Shown here: in pieces, positions 40,401-49,253 of the stretch
How positions within the stretch are numbered: the stretch's first letter is position 1
How the letters are laid out: every line of letters starts with the position of its first letter
Source: Miltochrista miniata
Taxonomy: Eukaryota > Arthropoda > Insecta > Lepidoptera > Erebidae
Reading direction: 5' to 3'
Assembly: GCA_933228765.1 (NCBI GenBank)
Contig: OW121761.1
Coordinates: forward strand, 32,281,651-32,345,650
Length of the DNA stretch: 64,000 nt
Position numbers and translations under genes: made by a program
The notes under the pieces: model-generated
Told to the model about the DNA's origin: nothing
The model's input: only the letters and a program-made list of their open reading frames with translations
Databases searched by the model: none

Positions 40401-42778
40401 ATGTTTGTGCTCATTTGTCCCAGTGGTAGTAATGTGTGTTATGTTTGCAGGGTGACTACCACCGGTACCTGGCCGAGTTCGCGACGGGCAACGACCGCAA
40501 GGAGGCGGCCGAGAACTCGCTGGTCGCGTACAAGGCCGCCTCCGACATCGCCATGACGGAACTGCCGCCCACGCACCCCATCCGCCTCGGCCTGGCGCTC
40601 AACTTCTCAGTGAGTATCTACCTTGTACACCTCCGCACACTCCCAGGAACAGAGTCTTAGTAGAAAGACTAGAAGTAGAACCTAAGAAGACTGCTCTAAC
40701 CCAAAAAAATCCAATTTTCAGTCCCACATGTCTTAGACAAAGTAGTTTTTGAAAGTCATTTCAGGACCCACACAATTTTGCCTCAGCTTTAAGCTCATTA
40801 ACGAAATACACGGTCCAGGAAAAACCTTCTGGACCTATAGCAAGAATAAATAATAACATTTTCCTTGTAATATTGTTATCTATTATGTCACCATTCACAA
40901 GTATCTAAATAACATATTTGGTGGCGCAAAGTTAGGTACCCAGGCAGATTGCACATGGCGCATAATTCAGCGAAGTGACGTGACTGCAGCGGACATGTTT
41001 GAGCTGTTAATCACCGCGTGGCGACGCTGCGCTCAGGGCTTAGTGATAGTCGTTAGGTCATTTCTTCGAACTTCGCCTATTACTCATACATACAGTTATT
41101 GATACACTAAATATGGACGCATTAGTAATGATCGTATGCATAGTCGATAGAACCGAAGTTGTCATAGGAATATATTATGATTTAACGAATCTCGTGTATT
41201 GTCAAGGACCAGGCGAAACTGGGCATTGATTTACCTTGACCAATACCTTAATGTTGTACACGAGGACAATTTAAATTGGCGCGTGTTGTATGGAAATATA
41301 ACTGCGGAGCTGAATTAATGAGAATACGAATACATTCGTCGCCGTCTTGTTGATAATATATGAATTTATGTCGAGAACTGTGTAGTCTCGTCCGCCTGGA
41401 AGATTTGTTGATATCAATAGATATATTATCATCCTTGACATTGAGAATACAGTATAGAATACTACCCTATTTGTGTTATAAATCATTAGTCGCCGGAGAT
41501 AGTATTGTCTCGTGCCGACAGTGTTGCAAATAGTAGTTAAAAACGCGTCCTGCTTATCTACAAACTGGTCGTTGGATTGCGTCACGCGATAGTGTATTTC
41601 GTATTATCTATTCAAGCTAGGCGAGTTCAAGGCTACGCGTTTAGTGCTAATTTTACGAGTGCGTAGTTATTTGGTTGAAAGTCACCTCGACTCTGTACGT
41701 GGGGCCTACTCATTTGAATTATCACTTCCAATTGATTAGAATGTACTCTTACGACAACATAGTATTAACATGTTTTTCTTGCTTGTGTTTGAGGACTGAT
41801 AGTCGTAGGAAAGTTTTGAGTGCAATCAAATAGAGTGTACGATATGCACGCTTCGGCCGCTTAGTAACGGTCGTCTCTGAAAATCAGCGTTGTCCGTCTG
41901 CACCACTCGTGGATAGTATTAAGCTGAGACACGACTGTTCTTCTGCATAGGTTTTAATTTGTAGTTTTTGTCTTCTGTATTTTTTAACTTTCATTTTCTT
42001 ATTTAATTTTCAAGATTGTTTTATTAAGGCGACGCTAGTCGGTCGCTCGAACTCAGTCAAATAAGCATGTTTTCACCTCACATCGCATAGTGAGAGCGAG
42101 TAGCTGCGATAATGCATTTATTCAAAGGTCCTTTGGTAGGAAGGGTGTTGTGAAAAAAGTACTTCATGTATCAACTTAGAATAAGTTTTCTGAACTCTTT
42201 GAGAAATGAACTTTGTCGGAACGGACTTAGATTTTGAGTTTTTATACTCCTTTTACTGTTTATTTACCCAGAAAGTTGTCTAAAAATTTGGCAGAAAAAT
42301 CGAATTTTTAATGACTTCTATCTTTTTAATAGTTTTTAAATTCTCATTTTTGGAACGGTACAGACACAGTTTATGATAAGACAAAACAGTAAAATGTTAG
42401 AATTTGTATGTAGGATATCAAACAATTGAGTAATACCCTCCCGAAGTTTGTATATGGACAAAATAGCGACTAGCGCAACCTTAATGTAGATTTTTTTTCT
42501 TTCTTTCTAACGTAAGATTGTGTATGTTGCAGGTATTCTACTACGAAATCCTGAACAGTCCGGACCGCGCGTGCCGGCTGGCCAAGGCGGCGTTCGACGA
42601 CGCGATCGCGGAGCTGGACACGCTGTCGGAGGAGAGCTACAAGGACTCGACGCTGATCATGCAGCTGCTGCGCGACAACCTGACGCTGTGGACGTCCGAC
42701 ATGCAGGGCGACGGCGAGGCGCCCGAGCAGGAGCCCAAGGACGCGCCGCACGACGCCGACGACCAGGACGTGTCGTAA
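19402..42778 (+). CDS. 14-3-3epsilon: 14-3-3 epsilon, complete coding sequence in five exons
   Basis: A dimeric cytosolic adaptor that binds phospho-Ser/Thr motifs in signalling partners (Ras/MAPK, cell cycle, FOXO). Exons: 19402-19465, 33645-33808, 39221-39376, 40451-40609 and 42533-42778 (TAA at 42776-42778). All junctions are GT-AG and the phases match, giving 262 residues. Visible landmarks: the dimer helix [15 protein letters not shown], the groove helix [19 protein letters not shown], the conserved [10 protein letters not shown], and the C-terminal [31 protein letters not shown]. The phosphopeptide-binding residues correspond to Lys53, Arg60, Arg133 and Tyr134. The isoform is epsilon ([40 protein letters not shown]). 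It ends DDQDVS as in flies. The loop before ELTVEERN is about three residues longer than in the fly and human proteins I remember. Confidence 0.97.
19466..21240. other. 14-3-3 epsilon intron 1, proximal part without repeats
   Basis: AT-rich intron with no recognised element or exon. It may hold enhancers, but no motif cluster stands out by eye. Confidence 0.5.
21245..21430 (+). repeat. Retroelement-tail repeats
   Basis: TTCCCGGTCCCGTGGGAATT, TATAGCCTATGTCCACC and TCGGTCCATCAGTTTCGGAG are phrases of the common lepidopteran tail repeat. The start of a second copy begins at about 21425. Confidence 0.6.
21637..22360 (+). repeat. Two tandem ~370-bp units (GGCGGGTGTACC type)
   Basis: Units start at 21637 and 22007 with GAGTCAAAGTGGCGGGTGTA. 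Each has an inner inverted pair (GGCGGGTGTAC and TACACCCGCC) and ends near CGGTATCAGATTGAATTGTC. A third unit forms the loop of the palindrome at 22799-25441. Confidence 0.85.
22487..22575. repeat. GC-rich hairpin repeat (GGCTAAGGCGGGAGCG)
   Basis: AGGTTAGAAGGCTAAGGCGG, an AGCGGAGCGCAGCGGAGCT core and GTGGTTATTTTTTTTATAAC. The same hairpin is at 7515-7600 and 53690-53782. Confidence 0.7.
22834..23502 (+). mobile_element. LINE C-terminal ORF fragment, left palindrome arm
   Basis: 222 codons without RT catalytic motifs: the region downstream of RT in non-LTR elements ([58 protein letters not shown]). The start codon is an accident of truncation, and the 5' part with endonuclease and RT core is missing. 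Related fragments lie at 265-1113 and 28376-28920. Confidence 0.85.
24737..25405 (-). mobile_element. LINE C-terminal ORF fragment, right palindrome arm
   Basis: The inverted counterpart of 22834-23502, with an identical translation over 222 codons. Its orientation is opposite to the 14-3-3 epsilon gene. Confidence 0.85.
25568..26083. mobile_element. hAT-type MITE, 516 bp
   Basis: The ends TAGACATCGGATTATATGCA and TGCATATAATCCGATGTCTA are inverted, one mismatch apart, inside an exact 8-bp duplication GTCATTAT (25560-25567 and 26084-26091). GCATATTT motifs repeat near both ends. No transposase. Confidence 0.85.
26344..27362. mobile_element. Non-autonomous hAT-type element, 1019 bp
   Basis: TAGGGAATGCAATCCC and its inverse, flanked by an exact duplication GTTGGTAC (26336-26343 and 27363-27370). 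It has subterminal CGGGATCCCGGTAT palindromes and, inside, a copy of the CCGAAGGGGTAGGCAGGG interspersed repeat. Sister of 7215-8479. Confidence 0.88.
27856..28177. mobile_element. 322-bp MITE with 8-bp target duplication (copy 1)
   Basis: The ends CTTAGACCATATAAC and GTTAGATGATCTAAG are imperfect inverted repeats inside an exact ACCCAGAC duplication (27848-27855 and 28178-28185). Copy 2 at 56562-56883 has the same length and about four differences by eye. The 8-bp duplication suggests hAT. Confidence 0.88.
28376..28920 (+). mobile_element. Degraded LINE C-terminal fragment
   Basis: [20 protein letters not shown] and later [13 protein letters not shown] remnants match the LINE ORF at 22834-23502, with several frame breaks. 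It ends at CACCTTAGTGGTATAAAAAA, as the other copies do. Confidence 0.8.
28921..29640. other. Intron stretch without recognised content
   Basis: No element boundary or exon seen between the LINE fragment and the Tc1 element. Confidence 0.4.
29645..31214 (-). mobile_element. Complete Tc1 element, 1570 bp, in 14-3-3 epsilon intron 1
   Basis: Terminal inverted repeats of about 120 bp (starting CACTCGAGAGCAATGAATCC) match at all but about four positions. They abut TA on both sides (29643-29644 and 31215-31216). The element holds one uninterrupted transposase frame in antisense to the host gene. Confidence 0.93.
29892..30911 (-). CDS. Tc1-type DD34E transposase, apparently intact
   Basis: 339 residues, the usual Tc1 length. 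It would cut and paste its own element at TA sites. The N-terminal paired-like helix-turn-helix (residues 1-50, [20 protein letters not shown]) is followed by a GRPR-like linker (GTGRTR, 53-58), a second helix-turn-helix (about 65-110) and the catalytic core: Asp150 (FSDESKF), Asp241 (HDNARPH) and Glu276 ([12 protein letters not shown]), with 34 residues between the last two. It has a glycine-rich [12 protein letters not shown] box. No stop or frameshift is visible. Together with the nearly matched ends this suggests a recent arrival; activity is inferred, not shown. Confidence 0.95.
   Translation of the reverse strand: MSLTPEECTRILTMLETGRSQRDTARTVGVSLSTVQRVLRRYEETGSNLRRPGTGRTRCTTAREDRYLVNTMLRNRFLTGTELTNQFRRLGGSNPSAWTVRRRLAESNLKPLRPANGPKLERGHRISRLRYAQSHVNWSIEDWSKVMFSDESKFMLYKHDGRHRVYRRPGERFKQACIEEKVAYGGGSVLVWAGISSESRTELVIIENGSLTSVRYVEEILNDHVGPFMVNLGEDAIFMHDNARPHTGRIVNDYLQEMNITRMEWPARSPDINPIEHAWDELGRCVKQRNPPPITLRELKIALTEEWENIPQNRIRNLVYSMPNRVNAVMEARGGNTKY
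31217..33130. other. Intron 1 stretch without recognised content
   Basis: No exon, repeat family or RNA gene was recognised. Short open frames lack family features. Confidence 0.45.
33133..33320 (+). repeat. Retroelement-tail repeat (CTAGCGGACGTCCCGTGG)
   Basis: ACTAGCGGACGTCCCGTGGT, ATAGCCTATGTTCACCGC, AGTTCCGGAGCCTATTCGAT and a CAAACAAACAAA stretch. Inverted copies lie at 34795-35000 and 53160-53350. Confidence 0.7.
33645..33808 (+). CDS. 14-3-3epsilon: 14-3-3 epsilon coding exon 2
   Basis: Acceptor TTACAG, donor GTAAGT. It encodes [20 protein letters not shown], then the phosphopeptide-groove helix with Lys53 and Arg60. Phase 1 in, phase 0 out. Confidence 0.97.
34255..34385 (+). repeat. 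Interspersed repeat (CCCCGAAGGGG family)
   Basis: CTTTATCCCCGAAGGGGTAG, CCCATATTTCACCTTT and GGTGGTGAGCCGTATTGCCG in 14-3-3 epsilon intron 2. Confidence 0.65.
34795..35000 (-). repeat. Retroelement-tail repeat, inverted copy
   Basis: GAAGCTACACTCTTTGCGGT and GAACATAGGCTATATTTTAT, ending GTGAAACCGCGTGATGTCCG: the reverse of 33133-33320. Confidence 0.7.
35142..35550. mobile_element. Truncated copy of the CGGGATCCC hAT-type element
   Basis: Starts TAGGGAATGCAATACCGGGA, the inverted right end of the family, and runs to TGCAGTAGCTATTATATTAT, where it stops matching. It is flanked by ATCATAAC (35134-35141) and ATCATAAA (35551-35558), which could be an old duplication or chance. Confidence 0.75.
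35876..36240 (+). repeat. LINE/RTE-type tail repeat
   Basis: AGCTGACCCGCGCAACTTCG, AAAAAGTATCCTATGTCCG and CCAAATCGGTACGGCCGTTC are classic retroelement-tail phrases of insects. An A-rich run lies at 36090-36112. Confidence 0.65.
36290..36560 (-). repeat. LINE 3'-end-type repeat
   Basis: TCAAATCAAATCAAAATTAT followed by CCTGAGAAGAACTGGCAAGA and AACTCAGCGGGTTGTTCTTT, a 3' end common in lepidopteran non-LTR elements, here reversed with its TCAAA tail at the left. Class inferred from memory. Confidence 0.55.
36831..36916. mobile_element. 86-bp hairpin (tiny MITE)
   Basis: CCCGTTCGATCTAAGTTTGC and its inverse GCAAACTTAGAGCGAACGGG flank about 45 bp, with CTA on both sides. The small size and inverted ends fit a minimal MITE. 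Confidence 0.6.
37200..37412 (+). repeat. RTE-type LINE tail repeat
   Basis: CTAGCTGTTCTCCGCGGCTT, AAAAAGTAGCCTATGTCC, ATCTCAATCGCTCCAGCCGT and TAATATTAGTAGGGAT, a standard RTE-like 3' end. Confidence 0.7.
37413..38590. other. Intron 2 stretch without recognised content
   Basis: No exon or repeat boundary recognised. Confidence 0.4.
38600..38793 (-). mobile_element. tRNA-derived SINE, minus strand
   Basis: The reverse strand reads GCCTCTGTGGCGCAGTCGGT and then GGGTTCGATTCCC: clear A- and B-box promoter elements. The body continues leftwards and no full acceptor stem is present, so it is not a tRNA gene. Confidence 0.7.
38850..38965 (+). repeat. Interspersed repeat (GGGTTCCGCTCCC type)
   Basis: AGGGTTCCGCTCCCAAAGGG, GGGACCTCATGAGACTTCGC and a CTGTCTGTCTGTCTGTACG run, related to 11640-11890. 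Confidence 0.55.
39221..39376 (+). CDS. 14-3-3epsilon: 14-3-3 epsilon coding exon 3
   Basis: 52 codons from [20 protein letters not shown] to KVFYYKMK. Acceptor GTTCAG, donor GTAAGC. Confidence 0.97.
39377..40450. other. 14-3-3 epsilon intron 3
   Basis: Mostly unrecognised. A retroelement-tail fragment (TTGCCCGCGGCTTTGCTCGC) lies at about 40148-40330. Confidence 0.45.
40451..40609 (+). CDS. 14-3-3epsilon: 14-3-3 epsilon coding exon 4
   Basis: 53 codons from [20 protein letters not shown] to GLALNFS, holding Arg133 and Tyr134. GC-rich compared with the flanking introns. Acceptor TTGCAG, donor GTGAGT. Confidence 0.97.
40610..42532. other. 14-3-3 epsilon intron 4
   Basis: No exon or known repeat recognised. 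A CTTTCTTTCTAA-type pyrimidine tract precedes the exon 5 acceptor. Confidence 0.45.
42533..42778 (+). CDS. 14-3-3epsilon: 14-3-3 epsilon coding exon 5 and stop
   Basis: Acceptor TTGCAG. It encodes [20 protein letters not shown] onward and ends with an acidic tail closing DDQDVS and TAA. The tail between DMQGDGE and DDQDVS is Pro/Glu/Asp-rich and is the least conserved part. Confidence 0.97.
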
Positions 42779-44360
42779 TGTGTACCTGGGCTCTCCCCCC
42801 CACCACCACCACCACTCCACCACTCCCCAACCGTCACACCCCGGCGCGACCCGGCCCGACCTCTCCCACACTAGCGTTTCGTTATGTATCGTGTCAAATC
42901 GTCTACGCGTCGTATACATACAAGAGTAAATGTACTTGTTTTGATATCCTTGTTTTCGATTATGAAAAAAAAAATAATGTTAAGAAAAAAAGTACTTTGG
43001 TATTGCATTTTAACTGTATGTTCTATGATGTATTTTGGTAACTGTAAGCACTCATTGATCTCTAGCGATGTTGAACTAGCTTGTACTGTGCCCTCGGCCG
43101 CCCGCGTCCGGCTCCCCGACGCGCGGCCCCTTCTCTCCGTGGGAATTGTACATTTTCTAACTATTTTATACCGTGTGTAAAATTAACGTATTTAAAGACT
43201 CTGTTATACTTAAAGGAGCAGTGTAGCGTCGAGGCACACAGGCAACAGGCAACGGGCACACACGATCGGTGCGACACGATAGTCGGACGTCGCGAGTCGC
43301 GCGCCACCCCGTCGCCACGGCTGTACCGCCCGTGGCGACTCGGTCCGCACAAATGTAGTTTTATACGATGGACGCTCCATCTCGTGGCTAGGTTGTTGTG
43401 TTGAGACTGTCGCCGTTCGCGGCGCCGAGCCGCTCGCGAGTCTTCCGCGCGCCCTCGCTGCATTTGTATACATTTGAACCATTTATGGATATATTTTAAA
43501 CAATAAACGTAACATATTATTAGGGTGGTATGATGTAGTTACTTGCAATATTTAGCTAAGCGATGGCGGCGTCGCCCTGTCGGTCTTCGTGTCTCTACCC
43601 CGTGGTGTAACGATCGGTTGGTGCCAGCCGTGGCTACTGTGTAGTGCGCGCGCCGGACGGACGGACGGACGGACGGACCGACCGACCGACACACACGTAC
43701 ACGCACGTGTACGGTGCACGGAGACCGCGGAACGGCCGCGGCTGAGCTTAAATAGAATATTAAAGACATGTCGATGTACCCGCGCTTCGTTCGTTTTACA
43801 ACATTTGGAGTATTCACATTTGAATTGCTTTAATTACTTACGTTACGAGTATTGTGATAGAGATTTTGTATATTTTAATTTATTTTTTTTAATTTCGCAA
43901 GTTCTCGAAAATTGCTGTAGCGCTACATCTCTTACGATTATATAAATACAGGACAAACCGTAGTTCTAAAGTTGTGCTAGGTTAAGGTAATGCATTGCAC
44001 TTGGCAAATTATTTATTTGATGTTAGTCAGTGCGCCGCCTGGGCGCCGACTGCACAGGTACGCCTGCTCGAAGACATTCCATCTTCACATAGTGTTCCGA
44101 ACGATATCTGGCCCCTGTTCTCTGAACTCCAAATTGTAGTGTGGCATAGCGGCGTGGAGCAAGTGCGTGCCAGAGTAAGATATTAGCGTTATTTTTATTT
44201 GAATTTGTAATATTGCATATATTTTGTTAATTTATCCACAAAAATACTAATGCAATTAGCCTTAGTGTTATGCAATATTGATTTATGTCCTACCAACTAC
44301 ATGGAAATTTATTGTAAATGACAGTGTAAATCTAATAATAAAATTCAAAAGTCCAAATTG
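42779..44360 (+). other. 14-3-3 epsilon 3' UTR with two polyadenylation signals
   Basis: A GC-rich stretch follows the stop codon. AATAAA lies at 43502-43507, and a second at 44337-44342 is followed by a GTTTATTTTTTTT-type region, so short and long 3' UTRs are possible. A CGGA/CGAC tetranucleotide run sits at about 43655-43692. The reading frames here have no family signature. Confidence 0.6.
43655..43692. repeat. CGGA/CGAC tetranucleotide microsatellite
   Basis: Five GGAC repeats run into three GACC repeats within the probable 3' UTR. Confidence 0.9.
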
Positions 44361-44527
44361 TTTATTTTTTTTATCACACCGCACCTTTAGTTAAGAACCA
44401 CGAAGTGTTGAGCCAAGCTACCCAAAGGGAAATACCTATATTGTATCATCTAAAATTCTAAATACCACTGGGTGAGAACAGTTCTCTAAATTGACAACTT
44501 GCCAAAAACATCTTCAAGATGACCACT

Positions 44528-44690
44528 TACCATCGCCTTTATCCCCGAAGGAGTAGGCAGAGACATAGTATACGCCCACATTTCACCTTATAGATGTCCC
44601 ACGTGGTGGTGTGAGAGCCCATTGCCGTGTTGAAATGGACAGGCGCAGGTCGCCGCGACCCGCATTTATCTCAAGCCTTCAAACGAGATT
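44528..44690 (+). repeat. Interspersed repeat (CCCCGAAGGAG family)
   Basis: CGCCTTTATCCCCGAAGGAG, TACGCCCACATTTCACCTTA and GACAGGCGCAGGTCGCCGCG, immediately downstream of 14-3-3 epsilon. Confidence 0.65.
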
Positions 44691-45555
44691 GTCATTTTAT
44701 ATGAGAAGCGGGAACGGAAACGTGCCGCCAGCCGCCAGTGCCACCGCAAGGTAGTGGGACTACGGGGAAAAGAAAATCCCCGTGGTCGTCCTTTATTTCC
44801 CGTGGTCCACCTCGTAGTCCACCCAGGTGAACCACGGGAATTTTTTTTTACCCGTGATCCACCTGCATAGCCATATGTTTGTAACAGTAAATTATATAAT
44901 AAAATTATGGATATACTTATGATCAAAAAAGTAAAAAATTACCAGTAGTACCACTGGTACTTAAATTTTACCCATGGTACTACTGGATCAAAAATAAATG
45001 AAGATCGGTAAAAACAAATAAAGATTGAAAAAACAAATGAAGATCGAAAAAACAAATGAAGATCGAAAAAACAAATGAAGATCGGAAAAACAAATGAAGT
45101 TTGAAAAAACAAATGAAGATCAACAAAAACAAATGAAGATCGGCGAAACAAATGAAGATCGACAAAACAAATGAAGATCGGCAAAACAAATGAAGATCGG
45201 CAAAACATGCAGATCATTAAAACAAACGTCTATAAGCAAGGTCATAAGGTCAAAAACTATTCTCAGCTATATTTTGTAATCTAGATGCGATTGCCATTCA
45301 AAAAAATAGGGGCAAGTAATTCTCGACCTTAACGACACTTATTTAAAAATGTGCTTTTAGGCGTTTATAGACACCACTGATCACGAATATATAAAAAATA
45401 AATAAATATTATGCATGCTCCTAAGGTCGAAATTCGCTTGGACCCATTTTTGTAATCTAGATGCGATAAACATTCAAAAAAATAGGTGCAAGCAATTCTC
45501 GACCTTATAAACATGCATAATATTTATTGATTTTTTACATGTTTGTGGTGGAACT

Positions 45556-45873
45556 TTAGCAGGTTCGTAGCTCCACCACGACTGGACTATCGGTGGTTCT
45601 TGCAGTGGACTGTATGTTGAGTCTTTTTAAATTAAATTGCTCAGTTGATTTCCAGGTTTTATTCAGGATCAGGATCTTTTTTAGTTTACAATATTTCACG
45701 ACAATTTTTCCATAACAAATGACAAAATGTGCTTTATTATATGCGTACAGATCGCTCACAACCGTAGGGTTACGGAGCGAGTAGCGCGCGCTGGCGCGCC
45801 GCCGCCGTTGTTGAACTCGCCGTCCGCTACAATGTTCTTGATCAGTGATGTCTATAAACGCCACAGAGCACAT
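45556..45873 (-). other. Unidentified open frame in the foldback core
   Basis: A 105-codon open frame starting MCSVAFIDIT, partly GC-rich (45775-45830) unlike its surroundings. I recognise no domain. It could be captured host DNA or chance. Its upstream end overlaps the inner arm (ATCAGTGATGTCTATAAACG), which argues against a real start there. Confidence 0.2.
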
Positions 45874-46467
45874 TTTTGAGATGTGTCATTAAGGTCGAGA
45901 GTTGCTTGCACCTATGTTTTTGAATGGCAATCGCATCTAGATTACAAAATATGGCTGCGAGTAGTTTTTGACCTTATAAACTTGCTTATAGTCTTTTGTT
46001 TTATTGATCTGCATATGTTTTATCGGTCTTCATTTGTTTTTTCGATCTTCATTTGTTTTGCCGATCTTCTTTTGTTTGTCGGTCATAATTGGTTTCGCTG
46101 ATCTTCATTTGTTTCGCCGATTTTCATTTGTTTTGAATAAAAGACACTTTATTTAGCAAATATGGGTAAGTACAAAGGATGGTTTACGTAACAATTGTTC
46201 AGCCATATATTACCATTAGGCATGCAAGATAGTTTAGGTCAAAATCTGAACTAAAACATTATACACGCCGATCTTCATTTGTTTTTGTCGATCTTCATTT
46301 GTTTTTGTCGATCTTCATTTGTTTCATTGACTTCATTTGTTTCGTCGATCTTCTTTTGTTTTGTTGATCTTCATTTGTTTTGAAAATTATTATATACCTT
46401 TTAGATGTTCTTCGTATACCACAACCTATAATGGATCTTTTTCCACTGACATGTCCTAAAAGATCCA

Positions 46468-46825
46468 TTTTTCATAAAAAATACTTTAAGGTATTAAAGT
46501 GGACATGATATGTCCACAAAGATCCATGATGAATCTTTTTAATGGATTTTAGTGGATAAAGGGCACTTGCATAAAAAGGTTCTTCTTCTTCTTCTTTTAA
46601 TGAATGGCCCTCCGTTTATTAACGATTTTGCCAGTCTCCAGTAAAATAAATAGATACAAATTAAATCAGTAAAAAATGGCGATACGCCAGTCTCAAGTCC
46701 TTTTAAAATTCTTTTTCATAAAAAATACTTTAAGGTATTAAAGTGGACATGACATGTCCACAAAGTTCCATGATGAATTTTTTTAATGGATTTTAGTAGA
46801 TAAAGGGCACTTGCATAAAAAGGTT
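46468..46825 (+). repeat. Pair of direct 114-bp repeats
   Basis: 46468-46581 and 46712-46825 share TTTTTCATAAAAAATACTTT through GGCACTTGCATAAAAAGGTT, with a few substitutions. They lie inside the right arm of the foldback. Confidence 0.85.
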
Positions 46826-47539
46826 ACCATAGCTGTAAGTGTTGATAGAAGAGCGCTAAGTGTCAGGTGGACCACGGGTAAAAATTATTTCCCGTGGTAC
46901 ACCTAGGTGAACTACGGGTAATAAAAAAATTCCCGTGGTACACCAGGTGGACTACGGGTAAAAAAAAATTCCCGTGGTTCACCTGGGTGGACTACGAGGT
47001 GGACCACGGGAAATAAAGGGTGGTCGTACCTACTGGTGGGACCACGGGTAAGGTCACTAGATCCCAGTCCACCATATTAAATACAATTCAGACAACTAGC
47101 TTGTAACAACTCTTGACTGTTATGACGAGAAATACGATATTGAGACGCTTAGGCAAGCTACAAGACTGCGTCATCCTTAAGGACGCCTCGTATCCCTAAG
47201 AACGTTGCAGCATGCCAAAGCATAATTGCCGATAGTATGCGCTTGCATGTAGGATGCTGAAGGATCCTTTTCCTTGCCGATGCCGATAAGGGGCGCCGGC
47301 CCTAACAGTCGACCCCCATAGATTCACATCCAAACAGTTATAGGAAGTTGGGGTGTCTCCCATTAGTTCTATAGAAATGTGACGTCATAGAACTGTTGTA
47401 ACATTTTTGTCCCTGTTTTTCTATGATAGATCAGATGCAACTTTGTTCCATAGAACTGTTAAAACATTTTGTCCTATTTGTTCTATTTTGTGATGAGTCA
47501 TTTTTGATGAGTTTTGTGATTTGTCATTAAATAATTTGC

Positions 47540-47700
47540 AACCACGCGGGCGTAGCCGCGAGTATCATCTACCTTGAACGGGAATAAAATATTTCACTAT
47601 ATATAATGTCACCCGCGCATAGCTTTCCAACAGTAAAAGATTTTTCAAATCTGTTCAGTAGTTTCGGAGCCTAATATAACAAACAATATTTTTTTATAGT
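47540..47700 (+). repeat. Retroelement-tail repeat
   Basis: CACGCGGGCGTAGCCGCGAG, GGAATAAAATATTTCAC and AGTAGTTTCGGAGCCTAATA. Confidence 0.55.
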
Positions 47701-47934
47701 AGGTATAGTACTAGACGAAATTCCGAAAGTTCCGGGAGATCGAAGAAGGACTAATTTCACGGCATCTCGAAGTTGCGATCTCGTGTCGGAATTGCGTTCC
47801 CTACGCACTACCCTTGTAATTTTTGAACCACTGGTCGACCAGCTCTCATTTTTGGCGAATATCTTGTCTCCGACAAACACACAGATTTGAATTTGGTGAT
47901 GGCGGCTCTGCCAGGAAAAGCCACCACAAATTAT

Positions 47935-48305
47935 TTTCTAAAATGACCACTAAAAACGGCATCTTTCTAAAACCACTACTTACTTGCGATAACTGCAGCT
48001 TCCAAAAATTACTACCAGCGATAAATGCAACTTCCAAAAATGACTATCTGCGATAACGGTAACTTCCTAAGATGACTGCTTGCTATAACGGCAACTTCCC
48101 AAATTCACTACTTGCGATACTGCATGTTCCAAAAATGACTACCCGCGATAACGGCAACTTCCTAAAATGACTGCTAGCTATAACGGCAACTTCCTAAGAT
48201 GACTGCTTGCTATAACGGCAACTTCCTAAATTCACTACTTGCGATAACTGCATGTTAAAAAAAGACTACCTACGATAACGTCAACTTCCTAAAATGACTG
48301 CTTGC
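47935..48305 (+). repeat. Minisatellite, ~35-42 bp unit (ATAACGGCAACTTCC)
   Basis: Repeats of GCGATAACGGCAACTTCC and TAAAATGACTGCTTGCTAT. The array resumes at 49532 (TATAACGGCAACTTACC), so the element at 48310-49531 inserted into it. Confidence 0.85.
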
Positions 48306-48683
48306 TATACGCCTCTTGGATATCGTGCCAAAGCTACGGCAACGCCAACTGTCGGTTAGCGGCGACAACTCGAGGTCGTTCTTCACATAACACTGAACAT
48401 ATGATTCGCATATAAGTCGCTACAAATTTTAGATTATTGTTTTGTTTAACGTAGTAGGAAATTGTTTTCGTAATTAAATTATGAGCCAAACTATAATCAA
48501 GTGTTGATTCCAGAATATTAATGCAAAATTCTTTCGCGAAAAACCAGTGTCGAAAGGTAAGTAAATACATGAAACAATGAGATAATTCTTTCAATTTCAT
48601 TGTAATTTTTTCTACGTATATATTTGTAGGATTATCGTATTATTATTAACACGATGATCAAATCAATTAATTATAAATTATAG

Positions 48684-48816
48684 GGCATAAATTATTCCAA
48701 AGCCATCATGTTCAGGAGGTCGTCGAAATCCATGATGCAGCTAGTGGAGAACAAATCATCAGTGGAAAAGTAATACCACAGACAGTCAATAATCCACCGT
48801 ACGATGTGAAAGTAGA
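48684..48816 (+). other. Possible small exon in the THAP element
   Basis: Between a TATAG acceptor-like site and a GAG|GTATCT donor-like site lies an open plus-strand frame (HHVQEVVEIHDAASGEQIIS, then GKVIPQTVNNPPYDVKVE). The opposite strand is also open, with MDFDDLLNMMALE before a stop, so the coding strand cannot be settled by eye. Confidence 0.25.
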
Positions 48817-49253
48817 GGTATCTATGTATTAATTATTAAATCAATTAATAGTTAATAATAATCTAAAAATACTATTTACAGCAACTTCTCAACCATATAC
48901 AATATACATGCAAAGCAGAAATGGAAAATGAAGCATGATATATCGAATCAATAATTATTTTATTCATTTAGTTATTTTTTATTTAATCGTTTTTCATCTT
49001 TATGAAATATATTTTAGATAATAAAACAAGGAAATAAAAAATAACTTGCATGTGATTCTCTAAAAATGTCCTTGAGAGATTAAAAATTAAATATGATTAA
49101 CATTGTGCATGTTTGTTTCTATATTTATTTGTGCTGGTAAAATAAAATAATTAAAATAACAGTAAAATAAAACATACAACACACGAACAGAAAATTTGAC
49201 GTGATATGTTCGATACGTTATAATTATCAAATCGTTCTATTATTTATACTTAC

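Larger units (their letters stand above)
44746..47060. mobile_element. Composite foldback element, ~2.3 kb, with nested array arms
   Basis: Three layers mirror around a centre near 45600. Outer: CCCGTGGTCCACC modules at 44746-44875, inverted at 46865-47060, sharing more than 60 bp including TTTATTTCCCGTGGTCCACC. Middle: AACAAATGAAGATCGG arrays at 44992-45215, inverted at 46015-46135 and 46266-46382. Inner: AAGGTCAAAAACTA and ATCTAGATGCGATTGCCATT at 45249-45312, inverted at 45916-45978. The TTTACCCATGGTACTACTGG end motif at 44968 is shared with 14572-17553. This resembles Foldback elements of flies (long inverted arms built of tandem units). No transposase was seen. Confidence 0.75.

Noticed and set aside
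42520..43041. Alternative 173-codon frame overlapping 14-3-3 epsilon exon 5
   Set aside because: GC-rich shadow in another frame of a clearly conserved exon.
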